Assembly (NCBI RefSeq): GCF_020905375.1
Contig: NZ_JAJJBU010000029.1
Location: 16,402-80,401, forward strand
Reading direction: 5' to 3'
DNA length: 64,000 bases
DNA from: Arthrobacter cryoconiti
GTDB lineage: Bacteria; Actinomycetota; Actinomycetes; Actinomycetales; Micrococcaceae
Shown: positions 18,934 through 27,958 of the stretch, in pieces
Numbering within the stretch: the stretch's first letter is position 1
Layout: the number at the start of each line of letters is the position of its first letter
Notes under the pieces: generated by a model
What the model was told of the DNA's origin: nothing
The model's input: the letters and a program-made list of their open reading frames with translations, nothing else
The model's database searches: none
Program-made: the position numbers and the translations under genes

Positions 18934-20709
18934 GTGAGAACCCTCGGCAATGCTGCCAAGAATGTACAAACCACAAAAACACAGGCGGCTAATCGGCCCC
19001 AAGTGGAGGCACTACGGGACCGCCCACACGCCCAAGTGTTGATCATCGGCGGCGGCATCAACGGCGTCGGAACCTTCCGTGATTTGGCCCTACAGGGTGT
19101 CGACGTAGCTCTGGTGGAACGGGGTGACTACTGTCAGGGGGCCTCGGGGGCGTCCTCGCATATGATCCACGGGGGAATTCGTTATCTAGAAAACGGTGAG
19201 TTCCGTCTGGTCAAGGAGTCAGTGGTCGAACGCAACCGCCTCCTGAAGATCGCCCCTCACTATGTCAAGCCGTTGAAGACCACCATTCCAATCTTCAGCA
19301 CCTTCTCAGGCATTATGGCCGCGCCGATGCGTTTTTTGACCCACAAACAGGGGAAACCTCAGGAACGTGGCGCCTTCCTCATCAAGGCCGGGCTTACGAT
19401 GTATGACTCCTTCTCCCGTGACGGTGGCTCTGTTCCGCGTCATGAGTTCAAGGGCCGCGCCAAGGCACTTACGGAACTTCCGGCACTGAATTCAGGCATC
19501 AAGTACGCTGCCACATACTACGACGCCTCCGTCCATAATCCGGAGCGACTTACCTTGGATGTTCTCCAAGACGGCGAAAAGGCAGGGCTGCGGGCAGACG
19601 GTGTCGCCGGGGCCCGGGCCACTAACTACCTCAAGGTCACCTCCATCACGAAGGACGGCGTCGAACTCACCGATCAACTCTCGGGAGAATCATTCAATTT
19701 CACAGCAGACGTCATCGTCAACACCACAGGTGCGTGGGTAGATGAAACCAATAAAGCCATGGGTGCGCTGACTCAATTCATGGGAGGCACCAAAGGCTCC
19801 CATATTGTTCTGGATCACCCGGAACTGTTGGCGGCGTGCAATGGTGGCGAAATCTTCTTTGAACACACCGACGGGCGCATCGTATTGATCTACCCCATGG
19901 GTGACCGGGTCCTGGTTGGCACCACTGACATCGACGCGGACATGACTCAGGACGCTGTCTGTACTGATGCCGAGATCGACTATTTCTTTGACCTAATTGG
20001 TCACGTTTTCCCGGAGATTGTGGTTACCAGGGACGAGATCGTCTACAGTTTTGCCGGCGTGCGCCCCTTGCCCCGCCATGATGAGACGGCCCCAGGTTTT
20101 GTTTCTCGCGATTACCGCATTGAACGTGCGGAGCGTGCTATCGCGGGTGCAACCGTACCAGTGTTGAGCCTGGTCGGAGGGAAATGGACCACGTTCCGGG
20201 CCCTATCCGAACACATGGCCAATGATGTACTGGCGGTCCTGGGCCTGGAACGGAAAGTCTCCACGGCGAAGCTAGCCATCGGAGGTGGTGCCGACTTCCC
20301 GTCAACTGAAGCTGGTATCGAAGCCTGGATCCGTGAGCATACTAGCGAGAGCATCGATGCTACGCGCGCCGCTGTCCTTCTCACCCGATACGGGACTCGC
20401 GCCGAGAAGGTATTGACCTTCTTGGCGGCTGGAATGGACACGCCATTTGCCTCGACCCATGAGCTAAGTGTGCGGGAAGTTGAATTCATGGTGGAGCACG
20501 AGCAGATCGGCCACCTCATCGACGTGTTTATTCGCCGCACCTCTTTGGCCTTCCGTGGCTTGGTCTCAGGAGAACTCCTGAGTGAGACGGCCTCCGCTCT
20601 GGCCGGCCCCTTGGCCTGGACCAAAGAAAAGCAGGAGGAAGAAATTCTGCACGCACAGGACATCCTGGCCCGTTTTCACGGCGTTCAGGTAGCAAGCTTG
20701 ATCGACTAA
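18934..20709 (+). CDS. glpD: Glycerol-3-phosphate dehydrogenase (FAD, aerobic)
   Basis: GlpD oxidises glycerol 3-phosphate to dihydroxyacetone phosphate at the membrane and feeds the quinone pool. The 591-residue protein has the FAD dinucleotide fold VLIIGGGINGVG near residue 32, the SSHMIHGGIRYLE segment, and a C-terminal DAO_C helical domain. I chose GTG 18934, which has GAGG seven bases upstream and gives a normal length. The open frame back to 18805 overlaps the divergent regulator. Confidence 0.93.
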   Translation: MRTLGNAAKNVQTTKTQAANRPQVEALRDRPHAQVLIIGGGINGVGTFRDLALQGVDVALVERGDYCQGASGASSHMIHGGIRYLENGEFRLVKESVVERNRLLKIAPHYVKPLKTTIPIFSTFSGIMAAPMRFLTHKQGKPQERGAFLIKAGLTMYDSFSRDGGSVPRHEFKGRAKALTELPALNSGIKYAATYYDASVHNPERLTLDVLQDGEKAGLRADGVAGARATNYLKVTSITKDGVELTDQLSGESFNFTADVIVNTTGAWVDETNKAMGALTQFMGGTKGSHIVLDHPELLAACNGGEIFFEHTDGRIVLIYPMGDRVLVGTTDIDADMTQDAVCTDAEIDYFFDLIGHVFPEIVVTRDEIVYSFAGVRPLPRHDETAPGFVSRDYRIERAERAIAGATVPVLSLVGGKWTTFRALSEHMANDVLAVLGLERKVSTAKLAIGGGADFPSTEAGIEAWIREHTSESIDATRAAVLLTRYGTRAEKVLTFLAAGMDTPFASTHELSVREVEFMVEHEQIGHLIDVFIRRTSLAFRGLVSGELLSETASALAGPLAWTKEKQEEEILHAQDILARFHGVQVASLID

Positions 20710-20740
20710 AACCCCGTGGGGGGATCAGTCACAAGAAATA

Positions 20741-20762
20741 GGCGCCCCACCGGGTGGGCGCC
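20741..20762. terminator. Hairpin between glpD and glpF
   Basis: A 7-bp stem GGCGCCC / GGGCGCC closes an 8-base loop (inner CAC/GTG can also pair). There is no clear T run on the plus strand. It lies in the 86-base glpD-glpF gap and could attenuate transcription or stabilise the mRNA between the two genes. Confidence 0.45.
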
Positions 20763-20795
20763 GATGACAAAAATGAATAACTAAAGGAGTCAAAG

Positions 20796-21536
20796 ATGTC
20801 TCTAGGAATTGTGTTCCTGTCGGAAGTGATGGGAACCTTGATGCTCACGCTGCTCGGTTGCGGTGTTGTTGCCAACGTTGCCCTGAAGGGTACGAAGGGT
20901 AACTCGGGCGGATTTTTGCTCGTCAACTGGGGTTGGGGCCTGGCCGTTATGGCCGGTGTATTTGTTGCCGCGAAGTCCGGGGCTCACCTGAACCCCGCCG
21001 TTACAGTGGGTATCCTCTCCAGCGGTGCAGCCGACTATGCACCGAATGTACCCATCACATTTGCCTCGACGATGACGTATTTCGGTGCGGAAATGCTGGG
21101 CGCATTTTTGGGTGCAGTCTTCTGCTGGATTGCCTATAAGCAGCACTTCGATAATGAGCCTGACGCCGCTTCCAAACTGGGCGTTTTCTCCACAGGCCCG
21201 GCCATCCGCAGTTACGGCTGGAACGTTGCCACTGAAATCATCGGTACCTTTGTTCTCGTTTTCGTGATCCTCCACTTCGGTGGCGGAGTCACAGGGCTTG
21301 GGCCGCTGCCAGTTGCATTGCTCGTTGTCGGTATCGGTGCTTCCCTCGGTGGGCCTACCGGTTACGCCATCAACCCTGCTCGTGACCTCGGCCCGCGCAT
21401 CGCGCATGCCTTGCTCCCCATCAAGGGCAAAGGCTCCAGCGACTGGAGCTATGCCTGGGTTCCGGTTGTTGGACCGCTGGTAGGTGGTGCACTGGGTGGT
21501 CTCATGGCACAGTGGCTGCCACTGGTAGTGAAATAA
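20796..21536 (+). CDS. glpF: Glycerol uptake facilitator (aquaglyceroporin)
   Basis: The 246-residue MIP-family channel lets glycerol diffuse in. It has six predicted membrane helices and both pore motifs: HLNPAVT (about residues 64-70) and INPARD (about residues 191-196). The Asp after the second NPA box is the usual marker of glycerol-conducting members rather than pure water channels. A strong Shine-Dalgarno AAAGGAG precedes ATG 20796. glpK follows after 84 bases. Confidence 0.94.
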   Translation: MSLGIVFLSEVMGTLMLTLLGCGVVANVALKGTKGNSGGFLLVNWGWGLAVMAGVFVAAKSGAHLNPAVTVGILSSGAADYAPNVPITFASTMTYFGAEMLGAFLGAVFCWIAYKQHFDNEPDAASKLGVFSTGPAIRSYGWNVATEIIGTFVLVFVILHFGGGVTGLGPLPVALLVVGIGASLGGPTGYAINPARDLGPRIAHALLPIKGKGSSDWSYAWVPVVGPLVGGALGGLMAQWLPLVVK

Positions 21537-21620
21537 CCCTTGTTGTTTAGGGCCCAATGACGTAGACCAAGAAGTGGACATTGGGCCCACCATTCGCAGA
21601 CGGTACAAGCAAAGGAAACA

Positions 21621-23138
21621 ATGATGTCTCAGTATGTAATCGCCATTGACCAAGGAACAACTAGCAGCCGTGCCATCGTGTTTGATCACGACGGTAACAT
21701 CGTCTCAACCGGTCAGCTTGAGCATGAGCAGATCTTTCCGAAGGCCGGTTGGGTGGAGCACAATGCCACCGAAATTTGGAACAATACCCGTGAAGTGATC
21801 GGGACCGCGTTGGCTCAGGCTAACCTGACTCGGCATGACATTGTCGGCGTCGGTATCACTAACCAGCGTGAGACCGCTGTTGTCTGGGATAAGAACACCG
21901 GTGTGCCCGTCTACAACGCCATCGTCTGGCAGGACACGCGTACGCAGTCGATCGTTGATGAACTGGCGGCCGACGGCGGGGTGGAGCGTTTCAAGGCGAA
22001 AGTCGGACTTCCTCTGGCGACGTACTTCTCCGGTACAAAGATCAAGTGGATCTTGGACAACGTTGAAGGCGCCCGCGCTAAGGCGGAAGCCGGCGATCTC
22101 CTGTTTGGTAACACTGATAGCTGGGTTACCTGGAACCTGACGGGTGGCACCGATGGTGGCGTGCACATCACCGATGTCACCAACGCCTCGCGCACCCTCT
22201 TCATGGATCTTGAAACTTTGCAGTGGGATGACGAGATTCTGGACATCTTCGGTGTGCCCAAGTCCATGATGCCAGCCATCAAGTCCTCATCTGAGGTTTA
22301 TGGTCACGTCCACGGTAGCCAGCTACTTCGCGAAGTGCCGGTGGCCGGGATCCTCGGAGATCAGCAGGCGGCTACGTTCGGCCAGGCCGCGTTCGATGCC
22401 GGCGAGGCGAAGAACACGTACGGAACCGGTTGTTTCCTGATCTTCAATACAGGCGAGGAAATTGTCCATTCCAAGAACGGGCTTTTGACGACTCTCGGCT
22501 ACAAGCTAGGTGATGCCGCACCGCATTACGCTCTGGAAGGCTCCATCGCAGTTACCGGTTCACTGATTCAGTGGCTGCGTGACAACATCGGCATGATCAA
22601 GTCCGCTCCGGAGGTCGAGGAGCTTGCTGCCGCTGTTGAGGATAATGGTGGCGTCTACATCGTTCCGGCGTTCTCGGGTTTGTTCGCTCCGTACTGGCGT
22701 TCTGACGCCCGTGGAGCGATCGTTGGCCTGACTCGCTTTGTGAACAAGAACCACATTGCCCGTGCTGCGTTGGAGGCCACGGCATTCCAGACGCGTGAGG
22801 TATTGGATGCCGTGAACGCGGATTCCGGAGTGGACTTGACCGAATTGAAGGTCGATGGCGGCATGGTTGCCAATGATGCCCTCATGCAGTTCCAGGCCGA
22901 CATTCTGGGTGTGCCGGTTATCCGTCCTAAGGTCACCGAGACCACTGCCCTGGGTGCGGCCTACGCAGCAGGATTGGCTGTGGGCTTTTGGAAGGATTTG
23001 GGGGAGCTCTCCTCCAACTGGTCCGAAGACAAACGCTGGGAGCCAAACATGGACTCTGCTGAGCGGGATCGTCAGATGCGCCTGTGGAAGAAGGCAGTCA
23101 CCAAGTCCATGGATTGGGTAGACGAAGACGTAAGGTAA
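21621..23138 (+). CDS. glpK: Glycerol kinase
   Basis: GlpK phosphorylates glycerol to glycerol 3-phosphate, the substrate of GlpD and the probable inducer of the operon. The 505-residue FGGY-family kinase begins [18 protein letters not shown] and has the substrate loop NQRET and the C-terminal [18 protein letters not shown] nucleotide site. ATG 21621 has GGAAA upstream; ATG 21624 is an alternative. Terminator-like hairpins follow at 23207 and 23256. Confidence 0.96.
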   Translation: MMSQYVIAIDQGTTSSRAIVFDHDGNIVSTGQLEHEQIFPKAGWVEHNATEIWNNTREVIGTALAQANLTRHDIVGVGITNQRETAVVWDKNTGVPVYNAIVWQDTRTQSIVDELAADGGVERFKAKVGLPLATYFSGTKIKWILDNVEGARAKAEAGDLLFGNTDSWVTWNLTGGTDGGVHITDVTNASRTLFMDLETLQWDDEILDIFGVPKSMMPAIKSSSEVYGHVHGSQLLREVPVAGILGDQQAATFGQAAFDAGEAKNTYGTGCFLIFNTGEEIVHSKNGLLTTLGYKLGDAAPHYALEGSIAVTGSLIQWLRDNIGMIKSAPEVEELAAAVEDNGGVYIVPAFSGLFAPYWRSDARGAIVGLTRFVNKNHIARAALEATAFQTREVLDAVNADSGVDLTELKVDGGMVANDALMQFQADILGVPVIRPKVTETTALGAAYAAGLAVGFWKDLGELSSNWSEDKRWEPNMDSAERDRQMRLWKKAVTKSMDWVDEDVR

Positions 23139-23206
23139 GCCCTTTGCACGCCTAACGCTGTTTGGGCGCCTAGTGTTGCCAGCCCATCCCGGCTAGCAGT
23201 GTTGGG

Positions 23207-23237
23207 AACGGGTCCGGTTGAATATGGGCCCGTTTGA
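23207..23237 (+). terminator. Terminator behind glpK
   Basis: The stem AACGGGTCC / GGGCCCGTT (9 bp with one G-U pair) has a 10-base loop. The 3' arm ends in TT and one more T follows. The position, 70 bases after the glpK stop, fits an intrinsic terminator, though the T tract is short. Confidence 0.6.
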
Positions 23238-23255
23238 AAAAGGCCGAGCTATGCC

Positions 23256-23290
23256 AAGGTGGGGCCCCACACGTTGTGGGGCCCCACCTT
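23256..23290. terminator. Perfect 16-bp hairpin behind glpK
   Basis: AAGGTGGGGCCCCACA (23256-23271) and its exact reverse complement (23275-23290) are separated by only CGT. The AAGG...CCTT ends make it terminator-like in either direction. Each arm also contains the self-complementary core TGGGGCCCCA. Confidence 0.7.
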
Positions 23291-23353
23291 AGTGTGTTCT
23301 GGCTTTAGGGGACACCTTAATAAAGGGGATTCCGAATGCGCTAAAGTAGGAGA

Positions 23354-23380
23354 ATGGAAATGAGGCTCCTCCTTAGCTAG
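23354..23380 (+). CDS. Leucine leader peptide of leuS
   Basis: This tiny ORF reads M-E-M-R-L-L-L-S-stop, with codons CTC CTC CTT for Leu. The first ATG sits six bases after a -10-like TAAAGT (23342-23347), so it could be read from a leaderless transcript. The second ATG (23360) has AGGAG at a good distance (23348-23352) and would give M-R-L-L-L-S. The stop overlaps the first hairpin of the attenuator. It shares the 14-base block GCTCCTCCTTAGCT with the leader before leuA. Family knowledge: leader-peptide attenuation of leuS has been predicted in some Streptomyces. Confidence 0.65.
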   Translation: MEMRLLLS

Positions 23381-23427
23381 CCGCAACGAAGAGTTGCGGC
23401 CGCCCCTTGCTCTGTCGAGGGGCTTTT
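23380..23427 (+). promoter_or_regulatory. Attenuator of leuS (hairpin plus terminator)
   Basis: Hairpin 1 is GCCGCAAC (23380-23387) / GTTGCGGC (23393-23400). Hairpin 2 is GCCCCT (23402-23407) / AGGGGC (23418-23423), followed by TTTT (23424-23427), a small intrinsic terminator. The Leu-codon stretch GCTCCTC (23365-23371) can pair fully (one G-U) with GAGGGGC (23417-23423), the 3' arm of the terminator. This gives mutually exclusive folds that translation of the leader could switch. leuS starts about 30-55 bases downstream. Confidence 0.6.
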
Positions 23428-23480
23428 GTGTGTAAAGAGCGAGGTGCAAGAAGCCAATGATGAATGAAGAGGCAGGGTAC

Positions 23481-25985
23481 GTGAGCGTGCAGTCCCACAC
23501 TGATGAGAACAGCGAAGAGGGCGTCTACAATTTCGCCAGGATGGAAGCCAAATGGCCAGCCGTCTGGGATGACCTTAAAGTCTTCACCCCTCTCGACGAT
23601 GGTTCTAAGGAACGTCGCTACGTCCTTGACATGTTCCCTTACCCGTCCGGCGACCTTCACATGGGCCATGCTGAGGCTTTCGCCATGGGCGACGTCGTCT
23701 CACGCTATTGGCGCCAACTCGGTTACGACGTTCTGCACCCGATCGGTTGGGACTCGTTTGGCTTGCCTGCCGAAAACGCGGCCATCAAGCGCAATGCCCA
23801 CCCGAGTGAGTGGACGTATGCCAACATCGACACTCAGGCGGAGTCGTTTAAGCGCTACGCCATTTCTGTGGATTGGTCCCGGCGTTTGCAGACCTCGGAT
23901 CCTGAGTACTATCGGTGGACTCAGTGGCTATTCAAGCGGTTTTACGAACGCGGATTGGCTTACCGGAAAGATTCCCCTGTTAATTGGTGTCCGCAGGACC
24001 AAACAGTATTGGCCAATGAGCAGGTGGTTAACGGTACTTGTGAGCGTTGCGGGGCCATCGTCACAAAGAAGTCTTTGAACCAGTGGTACTTCAAGATCAC
24101 CGATTACGCTGACCGCCTTTTGGAAGACATGGATGCGCTCAAGGGTCTGTGGCCCGATCGCGTCCTCGCAATGCAGCGGAACTGGATCGGCCGCTCCGAG
24201 GGTGCCCATGTGAGTTTCGTTATTGAGGCAGCTAGCGACGAAAAGCCGCAACGGGAACTGACCGTTTTTACCACCCGCCCAGACACGCTCTATGGAGCTA
24301 CCTTTTTTGTCGTAGCTGCGGACTCTCCCCTTGCTCTTGATCTGGTCACGGGTGAAAATGCTGAGGCTCTCAGTGACTACCGTGAACAGGTTAAGGCTCT
24401 GAGTGACATAGAGCGCCAGTCCACGGAGCGCCCGAAGACAGGAGTATTTACCGGCCGTTTCGCGATAAATCCACTCACTGGCGAAAAGCTACCCGTTTGG
24501 GCCGCTGACTATGTCCTTGCTGATTACGGCACAGGAGCCATCATGGCTGTGCCTGCCCATGACCAGCGTGACCTTGATTTTGCTAAGGCATTTGGTCTAC
24601 CTGTGCGTTCAGTCGTCGACGCTGGAAGTTCTGATCCGGAGGCGACGGGCATTGCCACGGTGGGGGAGGGCACCCTCATCAATTCTGGCGAGCTGAATGG
24701 TCTTTCGAAATCTGAAGCCATCCCTGCCGCTATTGAAATCTTAGAAAAGTTGGGCACAGGTGAGAAGTTTGTGAACTTCCGCCTGCGCGACTGGCTGCTG
24801 TCTCGGCAACGTTTTTGGGGCACACCTATTCCGATTATCCATTGCCCTGACTGTGGTGAGGTTCCGGTTCCGGATGATCAGCTTCCCGTTCGGCTTCCAG
24901 AGAACCTGCGCGGGGAGGATCTCTCGCCGAAGGGCACATCACCGTTGGCCGCAGCATCAGATTGGGTCAATGTTGACTGCCCCAAGTGTGGTGGAGCAGC
25001 TAAGCGTGATACCGACACGATGGATACCTTCGTTGACTCTTCGTGGTATTTTCTGCGGTTTGTTTCGCCGCAGTTTACCGAAGGTCCTTTCGACCCCGAA
25101 AAGGTCAACGACTGGATGCCAGTGGGCCAGTATGTCGGCGGTGTTGAGCACGCCATTTTGCACCTGCTCTACGCGCGCTTCTTTACGAAGGTCATCCATG
25201 ACATGGGCATGCTGGAGGCCACTGAGCCATTTAGCCGCCTCCTTAATCAGGGTCAGGTGCTCAACGGCGGTAAAGCCATGAGTAAGTCCTTGGGTAATGG
25301 GGTGGACCTCGGCGCGCAATTGGACCGTTTTGGTGTCGACGCCGTGCGCCTGACAATGGTTTTTGCCGGACCCCCTGAGGACGACGTCGACTGGGCGGAT
25401 GTTTCGCCGTCGGGCTCGGCTAAGTTCCTTGCCCGGGCCTGGCGGTTAGGCCAAGATGTGACCAGCGAACCCGGAACTGCTGCGACTTCGGGAGATCGCG
25501 TCCTGCGTTCTCTGACTCACCGCTGTGTCCACGAGGCTAAAGCTTTGTTGGAAGGCCACAAGTTCAATGTGACGGTGGCCAAAATTATGGAGCTGGTCAA
25601 TGCCACCCGCAAGGTGATTGATACGGGTGCTGGGGCGGGAGATCCAGCAGTTCGCGAGGCCACGGAAGCTGTAGCTGTCTTGCTGAGCCTGTTTGCCCCC
25701 TATACAGCTGAGGACATGTGGCAGGCTCTAGGACACCCGGCCTCCGTAGCAAACGCCGGGTTCCCTGCCGTTGATGAGAGTTTGCTGGTGCAGGCGAGCA
25801 TCACAGCCATTGTCCAGGTGGCGGGCAAGGTCCGTGACCGTCTGGAGGTCTCTCCGAATATCACTGAGGACCAGCTACGCGAGCTTGCGCTGGGATCGGC
25901 TGCTGTGCAGAAGGTCTTGGATGGCCGCGAGATCCGCACGGTGGTGGTGCGGGCGCCTAAGCTGGTCAATATCGTTCCGGCGTAG
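23481..25985 (+). CDS. leuS: Leucyl-tRNA synthetase
   Basis: LeuS charges tRNA-Leu. The class I enzyme has the HIGH-type motif [11 protein letters not shown], the connective editing domain ([16 protein letters not shown]) and the KMSKS-type loop AMSKSLGNG, with an anticodon-binding C-terminus. I prefer GTG 23481 (834 residues, AGAGG eight bases upstream), because it gives the M-S-V-Q start I recall from Arthrobacter relatives. ATG 23457 or 23460 would add up to eight residues. It is preceded by its own leader peptide and attenuator. Confidence 0.95.
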   Translation: MSVQSHTDENSEEGVYNFARMEAKWPAVWDDLKVFTPLDDGSKERRYVLDMFPYPSGDLHMGHAEAFAMGDVVSRYWRQLGYDVLHPIGWDSFGLPAENAAIKRNAHPSEWTYANIDTQAESFKRYAISVDWSRRLQTSDPEYYRWTQWLFKRFYERGLAYRKDSPVNWCPQDQTVLANEQVVNGTCERCGAIVTKKSLNQWYFKITDYADRLLEDMDALKGLWPDRVLAMQRNWIGRSEGAHVSFVIEAASDEKPQRELTVFTTRPDTLYGATFFVVAADSPLALDLVTGENAEALSDYREQVKALSDIERQSTERPKTGVFTGRFAINPLTGEKLPVWAADYVLADYGTGAIMAVPAHDQRDLDFAKAFGLPVRSVVDAGSSDPEATGIATVGEGTLINSGELNGLSKSEAIPAAIEILEKLGTGEKFVNFRLRDWLLSRQRFWGTPIPIIHCPDCGEVPVPDDQLPVRLPENLRGEDLSPKGTSPLAAASDWVNVDCPKCGGAAKRDTDTMDTFVDSSWYFLRFVSPQFTEGPFDPEKVNDWMPVGQYVGGVEHAILHLLYARFFTKVIHDMGMLEATEPFSRLLNQGQVLNGGKAMSKSLGNGVDLGAQLDRFGVDAVRLTMVFAGPPEDDVDWADVSPSGSAKFLARAWRLGQDVTSEPGTAATSGDRVLRSLTHRCVHEAKALLEGHKFNVTVAKIMELVNATRKVIDTGAGAGDPAVREATEAVAVLLSLFAPYTAEDMWQALGHPASVANAGFPAVDESLLVQASITAIVQVAGKVRDRLEVSPNITEDQLRELALGSAAVQKVLDGREIRTVVVRAPKLVNIVPA

Positions 25986-26000
25986 TCAAGCCATCATCGA

Positions 26001-26049
26001 ATAGAAGCTCTCGCGCTGGCTACTCGGTCAGAGTGAGAGCTTCTATTTG
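26001..26049 (+). terminator. Terminator behind leuS
   Basis: The 12-bp stem ATAGAAGCTCTC (26001-26012) / GAGAGCTTCTAT (26035-26046) is followed by TTTG. The loop is 22 bases. It starts 15 bases after the leuS stop and ends before the degV ribosome-binding site. Confidence 0.8.
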
Positions 26050-26069
26050 TGCAGCAGAAAGGGAGCTCG

Positions 26070-27047
26070 GTGGAGAGGAAATCAGTAGGCGTGTGGTTTC
26101 GACATCAGGTCGAGCGCCTGCGCGCCTCGCCCATACCCACGAGCAGCCAGCCCCGGCACCGAGTCGCCGTAGTGACTGACTCGGCCGCAGCACTTCCCCC
26201 TGATTGGGTGGCCATCCATGAGACTACGGGTCAGCTGGCCGTTGTGCCGATGCCCGTCATCATTGGCGAAGGTGTTCACTCCGACGGTGACGTTGGACTT
26301 GAAGCACATATTTCTCTCGCTTTGGCATCTGGAAGCGGAGTTCGCACTTCTCGACCGTCGCCAGGGCAATTTGCTGCCGCTTATCAGGCGGCCTTCGATG
26401 CAGGCTTCGACTCAGTCGTTTCCATCCATATTTCTGCGAACCTCTCTGGCACCCATGATGCTGCACAATTAGCAGCGGACTGCGCACCTCTTCCCGTTCT
26501 GGTTTTTGACACTCGCACAGTAGGAATGGCTCAAGGCGCAGGCGTCGAAGCTGCCGTGTGTGCGGCAGCTTCGGGTTTGGCCATGGACGGTGTACTAGCC
26601 GCCGCTCTGGCTGCCGTGGAGGCCACCAAAGTCTTCTTCTACGTCCCAAGTCTTGAGCAGTTGCGTCGAGGGGGGCGGATCAGTCTGGCGTCCTCATGGC
26701 TTGGAACCGTGTTCGCGGTCAAACCAATTCTGGGTATCCGCGACGGATCAGTTGTTCCCCTTGAAAAGATACGGGGTGTCGAGAAAGCACTAGCCCGTTT
26801 GGAGGCGCTTGCTGTCAAGGAAATCCTTGGCAGAGGCGCTGATCTGGTTATGGTTAATCTTCACCATTTCGGTAACGAGCAGCAGGCACAGACTATGGCG
26901 GAAGCTCTGACTGTGCGTTGCCCCGGTCTGCCTGCTCCTGTTTTGACTCGGTTACCGGCAGTACTTGCCGCGCATGCTGGGTTGGGAGTAGTGGTAGTTG
27001 TCGTCTCAGATCGGGATTGTCCTCCACAGGGAGGTGGGAAGGACTAA
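26070..27047 (+). CDS. DegV family (fatty-acid-binding) protein
   Basis: The 325-residue protein has the DegV two-domain layout: VAVVTDSAAALP near the N-terminus, SRPSPGQFAAAY, HISANLSGTHDAA, VFDTRTVGMAQG, and the second-domain YVPSLEQLRRGGRIS. Family knowledge: DegV/FakB proteins bind a single fatty acid, and FakB presents it to the kinase FakA; whether that partner exists here is unknown. The start is GTG 26070 with AAAGGGAG upstream; an open frame from 26049 lies inside the leuS terminator. A basic N-terminal stretch of about 35 residues precedes the DegV domain. Confidence 0.88.
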   Translation: MERKSVGVWFRHQVERLRASPIPTSSQPRHRVAVVTDSAAALPPDWVAIHETTGQLAVVPMPVIIGEGVHSDGDVGLEAHISLALASGSGVRTSRPSPGQFAAAYQAAFDAGFDSVVSIHISANLSGTHDAAQLAADCAPLPVLVFDTRTVGMAQGAGVEAAVCAAASGLAMDGVLAAALAAVEATKVFFYVPSLEQLRRGGRISLASSWLGTVFAVKPILGIRDGSVVPLEKIRGVEKALARLEALAVKEILGRGADLVMVNLHHFGNEQQAQTMAEALTVRCPGLPAPVLTRLPAVLAAHAGLGVVVVVVSDRDCPPQGGGKD

Positions 27048-27100
27048 CAGTCCACATTCGTGGGACGAGGGCTCCAAGCGTTTCCCTGCGGGCCTAATGT

Positions 27101-27958
27101 ATGGACATGAGCGGACAGAATCGCCAAACGCGCTGGATTTCTAAGCCGGATGAAACCACCGGGCAAGGGTTGTCGGATGAGATAAATCCGCAGCCACTTG
27201 ACCAGGCTGGACGGAGGCCCCGGTGGGTAATTTCTGTCCGGGCCCTGGTGGTAGTTCTGGCTATCTCCGTGGCCGTCGTGGCGGTCCTTTGGTTACAACA
27301 GGCGGGGATCGCGGCGGCAGCAGCGGGTGCTTCGTCACAAGTATCCGTGAGTGTTCCTCCCTTAGATGTCTCCGGCAGTTCCAATAGTTCGCCCGCCCCC
27401 TCAGCAAAGGCCGTGGCCAGCACGGCAACGGATTCCAAAAGTGCGTCAGCGAAGACTGAGACAGACACGGCATCGAGGAGTGTGGTGGTGCATGTTGCCG
27501 GCGCTGTGCGGACGCCCGGAATTATTAACTTGCCTCGTGGAAGCAGGGTGTATCAAGCGATAGATGCGGCCGGTGGCGCCTTACCCGAAGCCGCACTGTC
27601 GGCCCTGAACCTTGCCGCCGAAGTCGTGGACGGTTCCCAAGTGATGGTCCCGACCATGGATGACGCCAAGGACCAGGCCGTCCAACCTGGTTCCGGCGTG
27701 AAAATAGGCCCCGGAGTCAAGACGTCCCAAACTGCTGGGCAGGGGCAGTCAGGACTTCAAGGCGGCATGATCAATTTGAATACCGCAACCGCCGCGGAAC
27801 TAGATACCTTGCCCGGGGTTGGTCCGGTCATGGCCGAACGTATCGTAAAGTGGCGCGCGGATTTTGGGTCATTTAAGTCAATAAACGAATTGGATGGCGT
27901 CTCAGGCGTGGGTCCAAAGCTGCTTGAGGCACTGCGCCCGTTAGTGGTTGTCTCTTGA
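27101..27958 (+). CDS. comEA: ComEA-like DNA-binding protein
   Basis: ComEA is the membrane-anchored receptor for incoming DNA in natural transformation. The 285-residue protein has a cytoplasmic N-terminus, one membrane helix (about residues 46-66), an Ala/Ser/Thr-rich linker, a SLBB-type domain (VVVHVAGAVRTPGIINLPRG), and a C-terminal double helix-hairpin-helix (INLNTATAAELDTLPGVGPV and FKSINELDGVSGVGPK). ATG 27101 or the ATG at 27107 may be used. The stop overlaps the comEC frame. Confidence 0.9.
   Translation: MDMSGQNRQTRWISKPDETTGQGLSDEINPQPLDQAGRRPRWVISVRALVVVLAISVAVVAVLWLQQAGIAAAAAGASSQVSVSVPPLDVSGSSNSSPAPSAKAVASTATDSKSASAKTETDTASRSVVVHVAGAVRTPGIINLPRGSRVYQAIDAAGGALPEAALSALNLAAEVVDGSQVMVPTMDDAKDQAVQPGSGVKIGPGVKTSQTAGQGQSGLQGGMINLNTATAAELDTLPGVGPVMAERIVKWRADFGSFKSINELDGVSGVGPKLLEALRPLVVVS

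Larger units (their letters stand above)
23139..23353. other. Spacer between glpK and the leuS leader
   Basis: The gap of 342 bases between glpK and leuS holds no conventional gene. From left to right it contains two terminator-like hairpins, a -10-like hexamer TAAAGT at 23342-23347, a short leucine leader ORF and an attenuator, each listed separately. Confidence 0.7.

Noticed and set aside
20802..21689. 295-codon minus-strand open frame across glpF and the start of glpK
   Set aside because: Antisense to two well-supported genes, no recognisable protein features.
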